DNA from: Vreelandella halophila
GTDB taxonomy: Bacteria > Pseudomonadota > Gammaproteobacteria > Pseudomonadales > Oleiphilaceae
Direction: 5' to 3'
Length of the DNA: 64,000 bases
NCBI RefSeq assembly: GCF_019903425.1
Contig: NZ_JACHUZ010000013.1
Coordinates: 748,087 to 812,086 of the forward strand
The position numbers and the translations under genes are program-made. The notes beneath the pieces were generated by a model. It saw nothing but the letters and a program-made list of their open reading frames with translations. It was not told the DNA's origin and searched no databases. Position 1 is the stretch's first letter. Every line of letters starts with the position of its first letter. Positions 1 to 9,341 of this stretch are shown piece after piece.

Positions 1-1092
1 AAGGAGGCGCTGGAAGAGGTGGAGACCCTCAAGCACCGGCTGGAGATGGAAAACGCCTACCTCCAGGAGGAGATCAGCGCCGAGCACAACACCCACGAGA
101 TCGTTGGGCGCAGTGAGGCGGTGGCGGCCATGATCCAGCGCATCGACCTGGTCGCGCCCACCGGCGCCAATGTGCTGGTCACCGGCGAGTCCGGTACCGG
201 CAAGGAGCTGATTGCCCGGGCTATTCACAATGTCAGTGATCGTTCGGAACGACCCATGATCCGGGTCAACTGCGCCGCCATTCCGGCGGAGCTGTTCGAG
301 AGCGAATTCTTCGGCCATGTTAAGGGGGCTTTCACGGGGGCTGTGAACGACCGGGTCGGGCGCTTCGAGCTGGCCGACGGCGGTACCCTGTTCCTGGATG
401 AGGTGGGCGAGATTCCGCTGTCACTGCAGGGCAAGCTGCTGCGGGTTCTGCAGGAGCAGACGTTTGAGCGTATTGGTGAAACCCGCACACGCAGCGTGGA
501 TGTGCGGGTCATTGCGGCGACGAACCGGGACCTGAAAAACGAGGTTGAGGCGGGCCGATTCCGCGAGGATCTCTATTTCCGGCTGAATGTGTTCCCGATC
601 GAGTCCGTGCCGCTGCGCGAGCGTCCGGAGGACATCCCGCCGCTGGCGCAGCTTTTCCTGCGTAATGCCTGCCGCAGGTTCCACCGGGAGCCGCTGGAGC
701 TCAGCCATGCCAATGTGGAAGCCCTCCAGCGTTACAGCTGGCCGGGGAACGTCCGGGAGCTGGAGAATGTGATCGAACGGCAGGTGATCGTCACACGGGG
801 TCGTAAGCTGAGCTTTGACCTGCCAGCGGATCGGGGCGCCGCGTGGGCGGAACCGGTTGCCGCCGGGCCTGAAACCACCGGATCGGCACAGCGGCCACTG
901 ACCGAGGGTGAGAAGCGGGATCAGGAGCGTGAAAACATGATCAGTGCCCTGCGTCAGTGTCGCGGCAAGGTGTTCGGGCAGGGTGGCGCGGCCGAACTGT
1001 TGGAGGTCAAACCCACGACCCTTGCCTCCAGACTCAAGCGTTATGGCATTGACCCCCGCCAGTACAGAAACCAGGGCGAGACGGCTGCATGA
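1..1092 (+). CDS. Sigma-54-dependent transcriptional activator, NtrC family (5' end outside window)
   Basis: The frame is open from the first base, so the N-terminal sensory part is missing and only about 363 residues are seen. A coiled linker is followed by an AAA+ domain with Walker A (GESGTGKE) and the sigma-54 contact loop GAFTGA, the Walker B region FLDEVGE and the arginine region [15 protein letters not shown]. The C-terminus is a Fis-like helix-turn-helix ([23 protein letters not shown]), whose wording resembles FhlA- or PAS-type regulators. Such proteins bind upstream sites and hydrolyse ATP to open sigma-54 promoters. The adjacent BCCT carrier is a possible target, but no clear -24/-12 promoter was seen in the short gap. 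The signal sensed cannot be told. Confidence 0.9.
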   Translation, partial: KEALEEVETLKHRLEMENAYLQEEISAEHNTHEIVGRSEAVAAMIQRIDLVAPTGANVLVTGESGTGKELIARAIHNVSDRSERPMIRVNCAAIPAELFESEFFGHVKGAFTGAVNDRVGRFELADGGTLFLDEVGEIPLSLQGKLLRVLQEQTFERIGETRTRSVDVRVIAATNRDLKNEVEAGRFREDLYFRLNVFPIESVPLRERPEDIPPLAQLFLRNACRRFHREPLELSHANVEALQRYSWPGNVRELENVIERQVIVTRGRKLSFDLPADRGAAWAEPVAAGPETTGSAQRPLTEGEKRDQERENMISALRQCRGKVFGQGGAAELLEVKPTTLASRLKRYGIDPRQYRNQGETAA

Positions 1093-1171
1093 CAGAAGGG
1101 TGACTCAGTATCTTTATCCAGGCTTCCGCCAGCGCTAGAGTGGAGACACTTTATCCTGTGGGAATTCACCT

Positions 1172-2761
1172 ATGAGTCAACGCCCCGGTTGGGTCTTCTA
1201 TACCTCCCTGCTTCTGCTGCTTGCCTTCGTTGGGGCTGGTGTGGCCTGGCCGGAACCGTTCGCGGCCTACAGCGCGCAGGCGCTGGAGTTCACCACCCTG
1301 CATTTCGGCTGGCTCTATCTGTTCGTCACCTCCGGTTTTCTGCTGTTCTGTCTGGGGGTGGCCTTCAGCGATTACGGCCATATCCGCCTGGGGGCGGACG
1401 GTGAGAGTCCGGAGTTCTCCTTTCTCACCTGGCTGGGGATGATCTTCTCCGCCGGCATGGGGGTGGGACTGGTTTTCTGGGGTGTGGCCGAGCCCATGAG
1501 CCATTACCTGCAGCCACCCCTGGGCAGCGCTGAAGGTGGAACACCGGCGGCGGCGCGGCTGGCGATGCAGTATTCCCTGTTCCACTGGGGCTTCCACCAG
1601 TGGGCCAACTTTGCGGTGGTGGGGCTTGCCATTGCCTATGTGCGCTTCCGCCACCAGCGCGCGGGGCTGATCAGCGAAGCCTTCCGCAACAGCATCGGTG
1701 ATCGTGTTGATGGCTTCGCTGGTCACGGCATCAACGTCCTGGCTGTGGTCTCCACGGTTTTCGGTGTGGCCACCACGCTGGGGCTGGGGGTCATACAGAT
1801 CAACAGTGGCCTGGTTGCCGTGTCGGATACCGCCTTTGGTACCGACCAGCAGCTCATGATCCTGGGCGGGGTTTCCGTGGTTTTCCTGCTCTGTTCGCTG
1901 GCCCCTCTGGAAAGCGGCGTACGCTATGTGAGCGACGCCAACATGATCCTGGCGGGGCTGCTCCTGGTGTTCGTTTTCTTCGCCGGACCCACGGATTTCA
2001 TCACCGCCGCCATGACCACCGCCATCGGCGACTACTTCGCCAATGTCATGGGCATGAGTCTGGTCATGACACCCTACACCGGGGACGACTGGGTGGAGCG
2101 CTGGACCATCTTCTACTGGGCCTGGGGGCTGTCCTGGGCGCCGTTCGTGGGCAGCTTCATCGCGCGCATCTCCCGCGGGCGAACCATTCGGGAGTTTGTG
2201 GTGGGCGTGATCGGTACCCCGGTACTGCTGAGTACGCTCTGGTTTGCCACTTTCGGCGGCTCCGCCCTGTACTTCGAGCTGTTTGAGGGGGCGGCTGTGG
2301 GGCAGGCTGTGGCCGATGAGGTCAGCGCCGGGCTCTTCGCCATGCTCTCGCTGCTGCCCGGCTCGGAGTGGCTCGGAATCCTGGTGCTGGTTCTGATTAC
2401 GCTCTTCGTGATCACGTCGGCGAACTCCGCCACCTTCGTGCTCGGGATGTTCACCAGTAAGGGAGTGCTCACCCCACCGCGCTGGTCGCGTGTGACCTGG
2501 GGCGCGGTCCAGGTGCTGGTGGCTGGCGTGCTGCTGCTCAGCGGGGGGCTGGGCGCGTTGCAGACCGTTTCGATCCTGGCGGCCTTCCCGTTCATGATCC
2601 TGATGCTTTTCATGGCGGCCGCGCTGCTGCGTTCGCTGCGTGATGAGAAGCGCCAGATCGAACTACACGAGGCCATCCAGCGGGAACGGCTGCAGCGCAT
2701 GCTGGATAACTGGTATGCGCAGGATGACGCTGTACTCGAGGAGGAAAAAAGTCGGGAATGA
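1172..2761 (+). CDS. BCCT family betaine/carnitine/choline transporter
   Basis: This 529-residue inner-membrane protein has about 12 hydrophobic segments. It carries the BCCT hallmarks: a glycine-rich stretch AGMGVGLVFWGVAEP near residues 95-110 and a tryptophan-rich segment (WAWGLSWAPFVGSFIARISRG) near residue 315. Family members import glycine betaine, choline or related trimethylammonium compounds with Na+ or H+, mostly for osmoprotection. The C-terminal tail after the last membrane helix is short and charged (about 45 residues), unlike the long osmosensing tail of BetT. Its stop codon overlaps the start of the next gene (ATGA). The substrate cannot be fixed from sequence. Confidence 0.93.
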   Translation: MSQRPGWVFYTSLLLLLAFVGAGVAWPEPFAAYSAQALEFTTLHFGWLYLFVTSGFLLFCLGVAFSDYGHIRLGADGESPEFSFLTWLGMIFSAGMGVGLVFWGVAEPMSHYLQPPLGSAEGGTPAAARLAMQYSLFHWGFHQWANFAVVGLAIAYVRFRHQRAGLISEAFRNSIGDRVDGFAGHGINVLAVVSTVFGVATTLGLGVIQINSGLVAVSDTAFGTDQQLMILGGVSVVFLLCSLAPLESGVRYVSDANMILAGLLLVFVFFAGPTDFITAAMTTAIGDYFANVMGMSLVMTPYTGDDWVERWTIFYWAWGLSWAPFVGSFIARISRGRTIREFVVGVIGTPVLLSTLWFATFGGSALYFELFEGAAVGQAVADEVSAGLFAMLSLLPGSEWLGILVLVLITLFVITSANSATFVLGMFTSKGVLTPPRWSRVTWGAVQVLVAGVLLLSGGLGALQTVSILAAFPFMILMLFMAAALLRSLRDEKRQIELHEAIQRERLQRMLDNWYAQDDAVLEEEKSRE

Positions 2762-3129
2762 GCGACGATGAGAGCACAGGGTTCCGCATCGCGGTCTATG
2801 GCACCCTCAAGCGCGGCTACAGCAATCACCGCTTTCTGATGCGCGCCCGTTTTCTGGGCACGGATCACCTGAGCAGCATTGTCCTTCACGACCTGGGCCC
2901 GTACCCGGGTGCCGTTGAGCAGCCTTCACAGGGGGTTCTGGTGGAGGTGTACGAAGTGGATGAGCGGACCTTCGCCCGGGTGGATGCCCTGGAGGGCTAC
3001 AACGCCCAGGCGCCGGAGCACGGTGAGTACACCCGCCAGCAGCGGGAGACCCGCTTCGGCCCCGCCTGGGTCTATTTCTACAACGGCAGCGTGCGGGGTT
3101 GCCGCCGCATTACGCGCGGGGCCTGGTAA
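2758..3129 (+). CDS. Gamma-glutamylcyclotransferase-like (AIG2/YtfP) protein
   Basis: This 123-residue protein has the YGTLKRG loop near residue 14 that defines the GGCT/AIG2 fold, and an acidic residue in the EGY stretch (DALEGYNAQAPEHGEYTR) in the place of the catalytic glutamate. The family converts gamma-glutamyl amines or amino acids to 5-oxoproline, though bacterial YtfP-type members are largely uncharacterised. The ATGA overlap with the upstream transporter implies translational coupling. No functional link between the two is established. Confidence 0.85.
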   Translation: MSDDESTGFRIAVYGTLKRGYSNHRFLMRARFLGTDHLSSIVLHDLGPYPGAVEQPSQGVLVEVYEVDERTFARVDALEGYNAQAPEHGEYTRQQRETRFGPAWVYFYNGSVRGCRRITRGAW

Positions 3130-3133
3130 GGGG

Positions 3134-3538
3134 TCAGGGCTCGACCGGGGCCTGCTGGCGGATGGCCTCAATCGCCGCCTCACTCCAGGCCGGGCCTGCG
3201 GGCAGGTGGCCCCAGACCGCGTCCGGCCAGCAGGGGTCGCCTTCACTGCGGCCAATCACGTGGATATGCAGCTGGGGCACGCGGTTGCCGATGGCGCCCA
3301 GGTTGATGCGTTCACTGCCGTGATGGTGCTTGATGAAACGGGCCATCGCGTCCGTAACCCAGTCCACGTCGGCACGCTCGGCCATGCCCAGCTCGTGCAG
3401 TTCGCCCGCCTCGGTTTCCGGGACCACGACGTACCAGGGAACACCGGCATTGTGATGGAGCAGGATCTGGCAGTTCTCCAGGCGGCCGACCCAGTGGCAG
3501 TCGGCCTCAAGCTGTGGGTGCAGGCTGAAATCAGTCAT
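3134..3538 (-). CDS. HIT domain protein
   Basis: This 134-residue histidine-triad protein has the motif QLHIHVIGR near residues 89-97, giving the His-x-His-x-His-like nucleotide-binding signature of HIT hydrolases. The N-terminal block (WVGRLENCQILLHHNAG, then WYVVVPE) matches short bacterial HIT proteins. Family members hydrolyse nucleoside phosphoramidates or dinucleotides. It is encoded convergently with the gene before it, and only four bases separate their ends. Confidence 0.9.
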   Translation of the reverse strand: MTDFSLHPQLEADCHWVGRLENCQILLHHNAGVPWYVVVPETEAGELHELGMAERADVDWVTDAMARFIKHHHGSERINLGAIGNRVPQLHIHVIGRSEGDPCWPDAVWGHLPAGPAWSEAAIEAIRQQAPVEP

Positions 3539-3586
3539 GGCATTACCCTAAACGGGAGAGCGGTGCAGGGGAAGGCCTGACGGCTG

Positions 3587-4933
3587 ATGGAAATCAAGGA
3601 GCCTTTGCGCGCGTTGTCCTACCCTGCGCCCATGATGGAACAGGCCCCTGAACTGCTGGCCCCGGTCGGGAACCAGCGACACCTTGAAATGGCAATCGCC
3701 TATGGCGCGGACGCTGTCTACGCCGGCCCGCCCCGCTATTCGCTGCGTGTGCGCAACAACAGCTTCCGCGATGCCGAAGCGCTGGCGGAGGCCATCCGTT
3801 ATACCCATGCGCACGGCCGGCGCTTCTATCTGGTGCTGAACATTGCCCCGCACAACGACAAGATCCGCTCCGCCCTGCGGGATCTGGAACCGCTGATCGC
3901 CACTGGGCCGGATGCGCTCATCATGTCTGATCCCGGGCTGATCATGCTGGTACGGGAGCACTGGCCGGATATGCCCATCCACCTGTCCGTGCAGGCCAAT
4001 GCGGTGAACTGGGCCACCCTGGCGTTCTGGCGCCGGCAGGGGCTGGAGCGGGTCATCCTCTCCCGGGAACTGTCACTGGATGAGATCGAGGCGATGCGCG
4101 AGCAGGTGCCCGGTATGGAACTGGAGGTGTTCGTGCACGGGGCGCTGTGCATGGCGTATTCCGGTCGCTGCCTGCTTTCCGGCTACATGAACCACCGTGA
4201 TGCCAACCAGGGCGCCTGCACCAATGCCTGCCGCTGGTCCTATACCCCGCAGGCCTCCACTCATGACAGCAGCGGCGACCTGATTCCCGTGCACCAGGAG
4301 GACGGTGAGCACAGTATGCTGGTGGAGGAAGCTGGCCGCCCTGGCGAGAGCGTGCCCATGCACGAGGACGAGCACGGCACCTACATCATGAACTCCAAGG
4401 ATCTGCGGGCGGTGCAGCACGTGGAGCGGCTGTGCCGGATGGGCGTGGATTCGCTCAAGATCGAGGGGCGTACCAAGAGCCCCTATTACGTTGCCCGTAC
4501 CGTGCAGGTCTATCGCCGTGCCATTGATGACGCCATGGCCGGGAGGACCTTTGACCGGACGCTGATGGACGAACTGGAAGCGCTCTCCAACCGGGGTTAC
4601 ACGGAGGGTTTCCTGCGCCGCCACCCGCCGGCGGAGTACCAGCGCTATGAGGCTGGCACCTCGCTCCTGGGAAGCCGCCAGTGGGTGGGCGAGGTGCTTT
4701 CCGGGGAGCAGGGCTGGTTGTGCATTGAGGTCAAGAACCGGTTTGAGCCGGGGGACTGGCTGGAGCTGATGACGCCTTCCGGCAATCACTGGTTCCAACC
4801 GGAGACACTGCTTTCGGTACGGGACCACCAACCTGTTGATGCGGCCCCGGGCAGTGGCCATCGGGTCTGGATCCGTTCACCGATAACCGGCATGGCCCCG
4901 GAGGCGGCCCTGCTCGTCCGTTCAGTGCTGTAG
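3587..4933 (+). CDS. trhP: U32-family tRNA hydroxylation protein TrhP (YegQ)
   Basis: This 448-residue protein begins with the U32 opening APELLAPVGNQRHLEMAIAY and has the cysteine cluster of the family in the region CMAYSGRCLLSGYMNHRDA followed by GACTNACRW. It also keeps the YegQ-specific stretch EDEHGTYIMNSKDLRA. In Enterobacteria TrhP makes 5-hydroxyuridine at the wobble base of several tRNAs from prephenate-derived chemistry. Length matches E. coli YegQ (about 453). A second in-frame ATG at 3632 lies nearer the conserved start, but 3587 has the better upstream purine stretch. The 3' end overlaps the convergent binding-protein gene by 12 bases. Confidence 0.87.
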   Translation: MEIKEPLRALSYPAPMMEQAPELLAPVGNQRHLEMAIAYGADAVYAGPPRYSLRVRNNSFRDAEALAEAIRYTHAHGRRFYLVLNIAPHNDKIRSALRDLEPLIATGPDALIMSDPGLIMLVREHWPDMPIHLSVQANAVNWATLAFWRRQGLERVILSRELSLDEIEAMREQVPGMELEVFVHGALCMAYSGRCLLSGYMNHRDANQGACTNACRWSYTPQASTHDSSGDLIPVHQEDGEHSMLVEEAGRPGESVPMHEDEHGTYIMNSKDLRAVQHVERLCRMGVDSLKIEGRTKSPYYVARTVQVYRRAIDDAMAGRTFDRTLMDELEALSNRGYTEGFLRRHPPAEYQRYEAGTSLLGSRQWVGEVLSGEQGWLCIEVKNRFEPGDWLELMTPSGNHWFQPETLLSVRDHQPVDAAPGSGHRVWIRSPITGMAPEAALLVRSVL

Positions 4934-5701
4934 GGTGCTGTAGTCGTTCAGTATATCCGCGACCATTCCCTGCTCGCGCAGCTTTGCCATGCCCCGGCTC
5001 AGGGCATCAGCCAGTTCCCCGCCATCCGGTTTCGCCGGTGAAAAGGCGATATAGAGTTCTTCCTGATAGGCCAGCCCTGCATTGCGCAACGGGTTGATGC
5101 GCCCTTGCTGTCTGTAGTGATACTCCAGCACCTTCTCCTCGGCGGCAAGGGCGTCAATGCGGCCCATTTCCAGAAGCTGGATCAGGCGTGGCAGCACCTC
5201 GTTGCCGCTGAGAACCATAAGGCGTTCGTCGTTGGTCTCGTTGGGCTGGATGTAGTCATCGTACAGACCGCCATAGGAATATTCCTGGATTACGCCGAGG
5301 CGGATGCTTGCGAGTGAGTCCAGGGCCATGTAAGTCCAATTGCTGCCCGGCAGGGTGAACAGGCTGTGGTGGGCCATGGCCAGCGGCTGATCCGGGAAGT
5401 GAAAATCCGGAGTCTCCGCGGGGCCCGCCCCGATGATGCCGTGAAAGTTGCCATTGCGGACGCCGCGGATGGCGCGGCGCCAGGGCATACTCTGGTAATC
5501 CACGCGATAGCCTTCGAGGAGAAGGGCCTGGCGGGCTATTTCCACCAGAATACCGGGGGATTCAGCGTCCGGGGCACAGTTGAAGGGGCACCATACGTCT
5601 GCCACCAGGGTGATGGCGGGCAGATCCTCCCCGTCTGTTTCGCCCCAGGCCGGGGGCGCCAGCAACAGAAGCACAGCGGTGAGAAGGGCAATCGGGCGCA
5701 T
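4922..5701 (-). CDS. Periplasmic solute-binding protein, family 3
   Basis: This 259-residue protein has a clear signal peptide (hydrophobic LLTAVLLLLAPPAWG, likely cut before ETDGE). It has the layout of bacterial extracellular solute-binding family 3 proteins: VADVWCPFNC near the start, then GILVEIARQALLLEGY and a C-terminal lobe with SRGMAKLREQGMVADI. No permease or ATPase lies beside it, so it is an orphan that could feed a distant importer or act as a sensor partner. The ligand is not evident. Confidence 0.8.
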   Translation of the reverse strand: MRPIALLTAVLLLLAPPAWGETDGEDLPAITLVADVWCPFNCAPDAESPGILVEIARQALLLEGYRVDYQSMPWRRAIRGVRNGNFHGIIGAGPAETPDFHFPDQPLAMAHHSLFTLPGSNWTYMALDSLASIRLGVIQEYSYGGLYDDYIQPNETNDERLMVLSGNEVLPRLIQLLEMGRIDALAAEEKVLEYHYRQQGRINPLRNAGLAYQEELYIAFSPAKPDGGELADALSRGMAKLREQGMVADILNDYSTLQH

Positions 5702-5838
5702 GGGGCTACCATCACCGCCCCGAGGGGCTTTAAGAAGAATGTACTCCCGGAGATTTACGCATGCAATGCGGAAAGGGATCTAACCGAAGGCCAGGGGCAG
5801 ACATGGATGCCAGCATCGAAGACAGCCTCATCCCGGTT

Positions 5839-5871
5839 GGCGGAGGCCCACAGGATCGTCGGGCCTCCGCC
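5839..5871. repeat. Perfect 11-bp inverted repeat
   Basis: Arms GGCGGAGGCCC (5839-5849) and GGGCCTCCGCC (5861-5871) are separated by 11 bases. There is no T-run on either side, so it is not a standard terminator. It could be a hairpin in RNA or a protein-binding palindrome. Confidence 0.7.
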
Positions 5872-6047
5872 TGTCTCAATCCGGCGGCCTCCGAGCGTTG
5901 GAGGCGGAGGGCACAAGGTGTATGCAGTGAGCTACATCATCCACGACAGCGTCTTCGCTCACGTCGCGGTGCTGTCCAAGACCATGTTCTATCCGGATCC
6001 AGGTTCTGGCCGGACTTTGAATCTCAAAGCCGCCCGCCTGAACCCGT

Positions 6048-6061
6048 TTGATCGGGATCAA
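6048..6061. promoter_or_regulatory. FNR/DNR-type binding site
   Basis: TTGAT CGGG ATCAA is an exact match to the FNR/ANR/DNR consensus (TTGAT, four bases, ATCAA). It lies about 77 bases before the ATG of the broken AHSA1-like gene, a position compatible with activation. Two DNR-type regulators are encoded 8-10 kb downstream. Confidence 0.75.
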
Positions 6062-6137
6062 AGGCCGGGAGGTGTGACCCGCGTACGCTGGCATGGCGTT
6101 GTGCGGTCAGTAACAGGTAACAGAAGGAAGCAGGTTC

Positions 6138-6475
6138 ATGAGTGATGCAGCGGTAATCCGTACTGAAAGGGCGGCGTTTGAACAGCAGACCGATGGCTGG
6201 AAGGTGATGCTGGAAAGGGAGCTGGAAGCAGTTCCGGAACAGGCCTGGGCCTGGCTGACGGACCCGGACCATCTCCAGCAGTGGCTGGCGCCCGGCTCAC
6301 ACTCACGATCGGGCTTCTGCCCGAAGACCAGATCGCCATTAGCGCGGCGGGCTGGGATGCCCATCTCCAGATGCTTGAAGCGGCAGTGGCCGGCGTCCCT
6401 CTCAGTTTCCCGGTAGCCCGTTTCAAGGAATCCCGGGGCCAGTTTGAAGAGGCATTCAGTGACGCCAAACTATGA
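6138..6475 (+). pseudogene. AHSA1/SRPBCC-domain gene with internal deletion
   Basis: The N-terminal part (to about 6290) encodes LERELEAVPEQAWAWLTDPD and HLQQWLAPGS, the standard opening of AHSA1-type SRPBCC proteins. The C-terminal part reads in a different frame (from about 6285 to 6475) and encodes ARLTLTIGLLPEDQ and AAGWDAHLQMLEAAVAG, the standard ending of the same family. The middle, normally about 70-80 residues, is missing, and the junction is out of frame. I infer a single deletion that killed the gene. The upstream FNR/DNR box suggests it once belonged to an anaerobic regulon. Confidence 0.75.
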
Positions 6476-6485
6476 GAATAGTTCA
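6473..6485. promoter_or_regulatory. Candidate MetR box upstream of metE
   Basis: TGAG AATAG TTCA matches seven of the eight fixed bases of the MetR consensus (TGAA, five bases with a central A/T, TTCA). It lies about 90 bases before the metE start. MetR activates metE in many gammaproteobacteria, but no metR gene is in the window. Confidence 0.5.
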
Positions 6486-6571
6486 CCGATAATATATAAA
6501 AGATCAATTTTTTAGATGGTTTTCGGCTGTCACCCTAAGGCCAATACGCTGAAGCACAGGAGAACAGGACC

Positions 6572-8848
6572 ATGGTGACAACCCACAATCTCGGCTTTCC
6601 AAGGATTGGCACAAAGCGGGATCTCAAGGCAGCACTGGAGGGGTTCTGGGCCGGCGATATCAGTGAATCCGAGCTGAGCCGGCGCAGCGCTGACCTGCGC
6701 CACCGCCACTGGCAGTTCCAGGCCGGACTGCACCAGGTGCCGGTGGGGGACTTCTCCTGGTACGACCATGTTCTGGACACCAGTGTCATGCTTGGCCACA
6801 TTCCGCCCCGGGTCAGCGAGCTCGGCGGCAGCGCCACCGACCAGTACTTCCGCCTTGCCCGCGGCCGTTCAGCGGTGGACCAGGGCGAAAGCGTGGTGGA
6901 TGCCGGCGAGATGACCAAGTGGTTCGACACCAACTACCACTACATTGTGCCGGAATTCACCCGGGAAAGCCGTTTCAGCCCGGATGCGAGTGCCCTGGTT
7001 GCGCAGCTGCGCGAGGCCCGCGATCAGGGTCATAACCCCAAACCCGTGCTGGTGGGACCGGTCACCTATCTCTGGCTGGGCAAGAGCAAGGACGGTAGCG
7101 AGCGGCTGGACCATCTGCCGGCACTGGGCGAGGCATACCGGACCATCCTCTCAGAGCTGGCCGAGGCGGGCGCCGACTGGGTGCAGATCGACGAACCCAT
7201 ACTGGTCATGGACCTGCCCCCGGAATGGCGCAATGCCCTGGAAACCGCCTACCACGGACTGGCCAAAGCCCCGGTACGGCTGCTTCTGACCACCTATTTC
7301 GGGCACCTTGGTGACAACCGTGAGCTGGCGTGTGCTCTGCCCGTGGCCGGGCTGCATCTGGATGCCGTGCGGGGTTCGGATGATGTGGAGCCCGTAATGG
7401 CCAAACTGCCTGAGGACCGTGTGCTGTCACTGGGCGTGGTGGATGGCCGCAACGTCTGGAAGGCGGATCTGCAGGCCCTGATGGACTGGCTGGAACCGAT
7501 ACACGCGGCCCTGAGCGATCGCCTGTGGATCGCGCCCGCCTGCTCGCTGCTGCACGTGCCCATGGATCTGGACCTGGAAACGGATCTGGATGACGAGCTG
7601 CGCGGCTGGCTGGCCTTCGCGGTGCAGAAACTGGATGAGCTCCGGGTTCTGGCGAAGGGCCTCAACGAGGGGCGCAACTCCATCACGGCGGAGCTGGCCG
7701 CCAACTGCGAGTGCCTGGAAAGCCGCCAGCGCTCCCAACGGGTGCGCAATCCGGCGGTGCGCGAGGCGGTGGCTGGCATTGATACCCGTATGGGAGACCG
7801 CCAGTCGCCTTATGCGGAGCGGGCTGAAGCGCAGCAGCGTCATCTGCAGCTGCCACCCTTCCCGACCACCACCATCGGCTCCTTCCCCCAGACGCGGGCT
7901 ATCCGTCGTGCGCGGCTGGACTACCGCCAGGGCCGGCTTTCGGAACAGGCCTACCAGGAGGCCATGAAGGAGGCCATCCGGGACTGCATCCGTGAACAGG
8001 AGGAACTGGGGCTGGATGTACTGGTCCACGGCGAGGCCGAGCGCAACGACATGGTGGAGTACTTCGGCGAGCTGATGGATGGCTTCGCCTTCACGCGCCA
8101 CGGCTGGGTGCAGTCCTACGGCTCACGCTGCGTGAAGCCGCCGATCATCTACGGGGATGTGGACAGGCCCTCGCCCATGACCGTGGACTGGATCCGCTAC
8201 GCCCAGTCGCTCACCGCTAAACCGGTGAAGGGCATGCTTACCGGGCCGGTGACGCTGCTCAACTGGTCCTTCGTGCGCGATGACCAGTCCGGCGCGGACA
8301 CCGCGAATCAGCTCGCGCTGGCCGTGCGCAAGGAGGTTCAGGACCTGGAGGCGGCCGGTATCCGCATCATCCAGATCGACGAAGCAGCGCTGCGCGAGGG
8401 GCTGCCCCTGCGGCGCTCCGAGTGGGAGCAGTACCTGGACTGGGCGATCAGCGCCTTCCGGGTCGCGGCCAACGGGGTGGCGGATGAGACCCAGATCCAC
8501 ACCCACATGTGCTATTCGGAGTTCAACGACATCATGCCGGCGATCGCCCGCATGGACGTGGACGTGATCACCATCGAGACCTCGCGCTCGGACATGGAAC
8601 TGCTGGATGCCTTTGACGCTTTTGAGTACCCGAATGAAATCGGGCCGGGCGTCTACGACATCCATTCGCCCAACATCCCGTCCGAGGATCGCATGGTGGC
8701 TCTCCTGGAGGAGGCCGCCAAGCGCATTCCGCCGGGCCGGCTCTGGGTGAACCCGGACTGCGGGCTCAAGACCCGCAACTGGGAAGAGGTGACGCCGGCG
8801 CTGGAGGCGATGGTGAATGCCGCCCGGCGCCTGCGCCAGGCGGCCTGA
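6572..8848 (+). CDS. metE: Cobalamin-independent methionine synthase MetE
   Basis: This 758-residue enzyme transfers the methyl group of 5-methyltetrahydropteroyl-triglutamate to homocysteine, the last step of methionine synthesis, in the cytoplasm. The N-terminus ([19 protein letters not shown]) and length match E. coli MetE (753). The zinc-site residues of the C-terminal barrel are visible: His and Cys in [11 protein letters not shown], Glu in ITIETSRSD and Cys in NPDCGLKTR. The start has a good ribosome site (AGGAG) nine bases upstream. It stands alone, with a MetR-like box in its upstream region. Confidence 0.97.
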   Translation: MVTTHNLGFPRIGTKRDLKAALEGFWAGDISESELSRRSADLRHRHWQFQAGLHQVPVGDFSWYDHVLDTSVMLGHIPPRVSELGGSATDQYFRLARGRSAVDQGESVVDAGEMTKWFDTNYHYIVPEFTRESRFSPDASALVAQLREARDQGHNPKPVLVGPVTYLWLGKSKDGSERLDHLPALGEAYRTILSELAEAGADWVQIDEPILVMDLPPEWRNALETAYHGLAKAPVRLLLTTYFGHLGDNRELACALPVAGLHLDAVRGSDDVEPVMAKLPEDRVLSLGVVDGRNVWKADLQALMDWLEPIHAALSDRLWIAPACSLLHVPMDLDLETDLDDELRGWLAFAVQKLDELRVLAKGLNEGRNSITAELAANCECLESRQRSQRVRNPAVREAVAGIDTRMGDRQSPYAERAEAQQRHLQLPPFPTTTIGSFPQTRAIRRARLDYRQGRLSEQAYQEAMKEAIRDCIREQEELGLDVLVHGEAERNDMVEYFGELMDGFAFTRHGWVQSYGSRCVKPPIIYGDVDRPSPMTVDWIRYAQSLTAKPVKGMLTGPVTLLNWSFVRDDQSGADTANQLALAVRKEVQDLEAAGIRIIQIDEAALREGLPLRRSEWEQYLDWAISAFRVAANGVADETQIHTHMCYSEFNDIMPAIARMDVDVITIETSRSDMELLDAFDAFEYPNEIGPGVYDIHSPNIPSEDRMVALLEEAAKRIPPGRLWVNPDCGLKTRNWEEVTPALEAMVNAARRLRQAA

Positions 8849-8850
8849 CC

Positions 8851-9339
8851 CTAGTCCTGCCCGCCCGGGGTGAGCCCGTCGGGGCCGGTGATCCGGCCGC
8901 CATGCTTGCTGGCGAAGATCTCCGCATCCCCGAGGTCGGAGAAGCCCACGGGCGGGGTCTGGCCCTGCCCGTTGTCGCGTTCATGGCCGACCACGAACCA
9001 GGCGGTATCCATGGTGACCCAGTCGCCGGTGTCCCTGGGGTCCCAGTCCACATCCGACAGGTCACGGGTGAAGGCGACGATCTCGCCTTTGCTTGCGTCC
9101 TGCGCCTGCTGCCATTCAAGCAGTTCCGCCGTGCTGCAGAAGTAGTGCTTCTCACCGGTCTCCGCCAGGCAGGCCTGGGCCTGGGGGCCTGCGCATTCGC
9201 GCATGGGCGTGCCGTTCATGGCGGTTTCTTCCGCGGCACTGGCCTCGGGACCGCAGCCTTCGGGAACCGGCGCTTCGCCGCAGCCGGCGAGTGCGGCGCC
9301 CAGGATCAGCAGGGCGAGGGGGCGGTGGACTCGGTGCAT
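8851..9339 (-). CDS. NosL-like lipoprotein at the end of the nor operon
   Basis: This 162-residue protein has a lipoprotein signal peptide with lipobox LAGC. The mature part resembles NosL: FCSTAELLEWQQ, then DTAWFVVGHE, then a C-terminal GFSDLGDAEIFASKHGGRI block. NosL is an outer-membrane copper chaperone for nitrous oxide reductase. The Cys-Gly-Met copper motif of canonical NosL is not seen; the equivalent region has MRECAGPQAQAC. The gene starts two bases after the norD stop, so it is in the nor operon. Without nos genes nearby, a role in NO reductase maturation or metal supply is possible but unproven. Confidence 0.65.
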   Translation of the reverse strand: MHRVHRPLALLILGAALAGCGEAPVPEGCGPEASAAEETAMNGTPMRECAGPQAQACLAETGEKHYFCSTAELLEWQQAQDASKGEIVAFTRDLSDVDWDPRDTGDWVTMDTAWFVVGHERDNGQGQTPPVGFSDLGDAEIFASKHGGRITGPDGLTPGGQD

Positions 9340-9341
9340 GG

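Larger units (their letters stand above)
5702..6137. other. Non-coding or decayed stretch before the AHSA1 pseudogene
   Basis: No convincing gene is seen here. Short open frames exist on both strands but none has a recognisable domain. The stretch holds an 11-bp perfect inverted repeat (5839-5871), a second weaker one just after it, and a perfect FNR/DNR-type box at 6048-6061. It may be the remains of a gene lost together with the broken gene that follows. Confidence 0.5.

Noticed and set aside
5761-6051. A 96-residue open frame on the + strand
   Set aside because: It has an Arg-rich, low-complexity product, no ribosome site of note and overlaps the inverted repeats, so it is not convincing as a gene.
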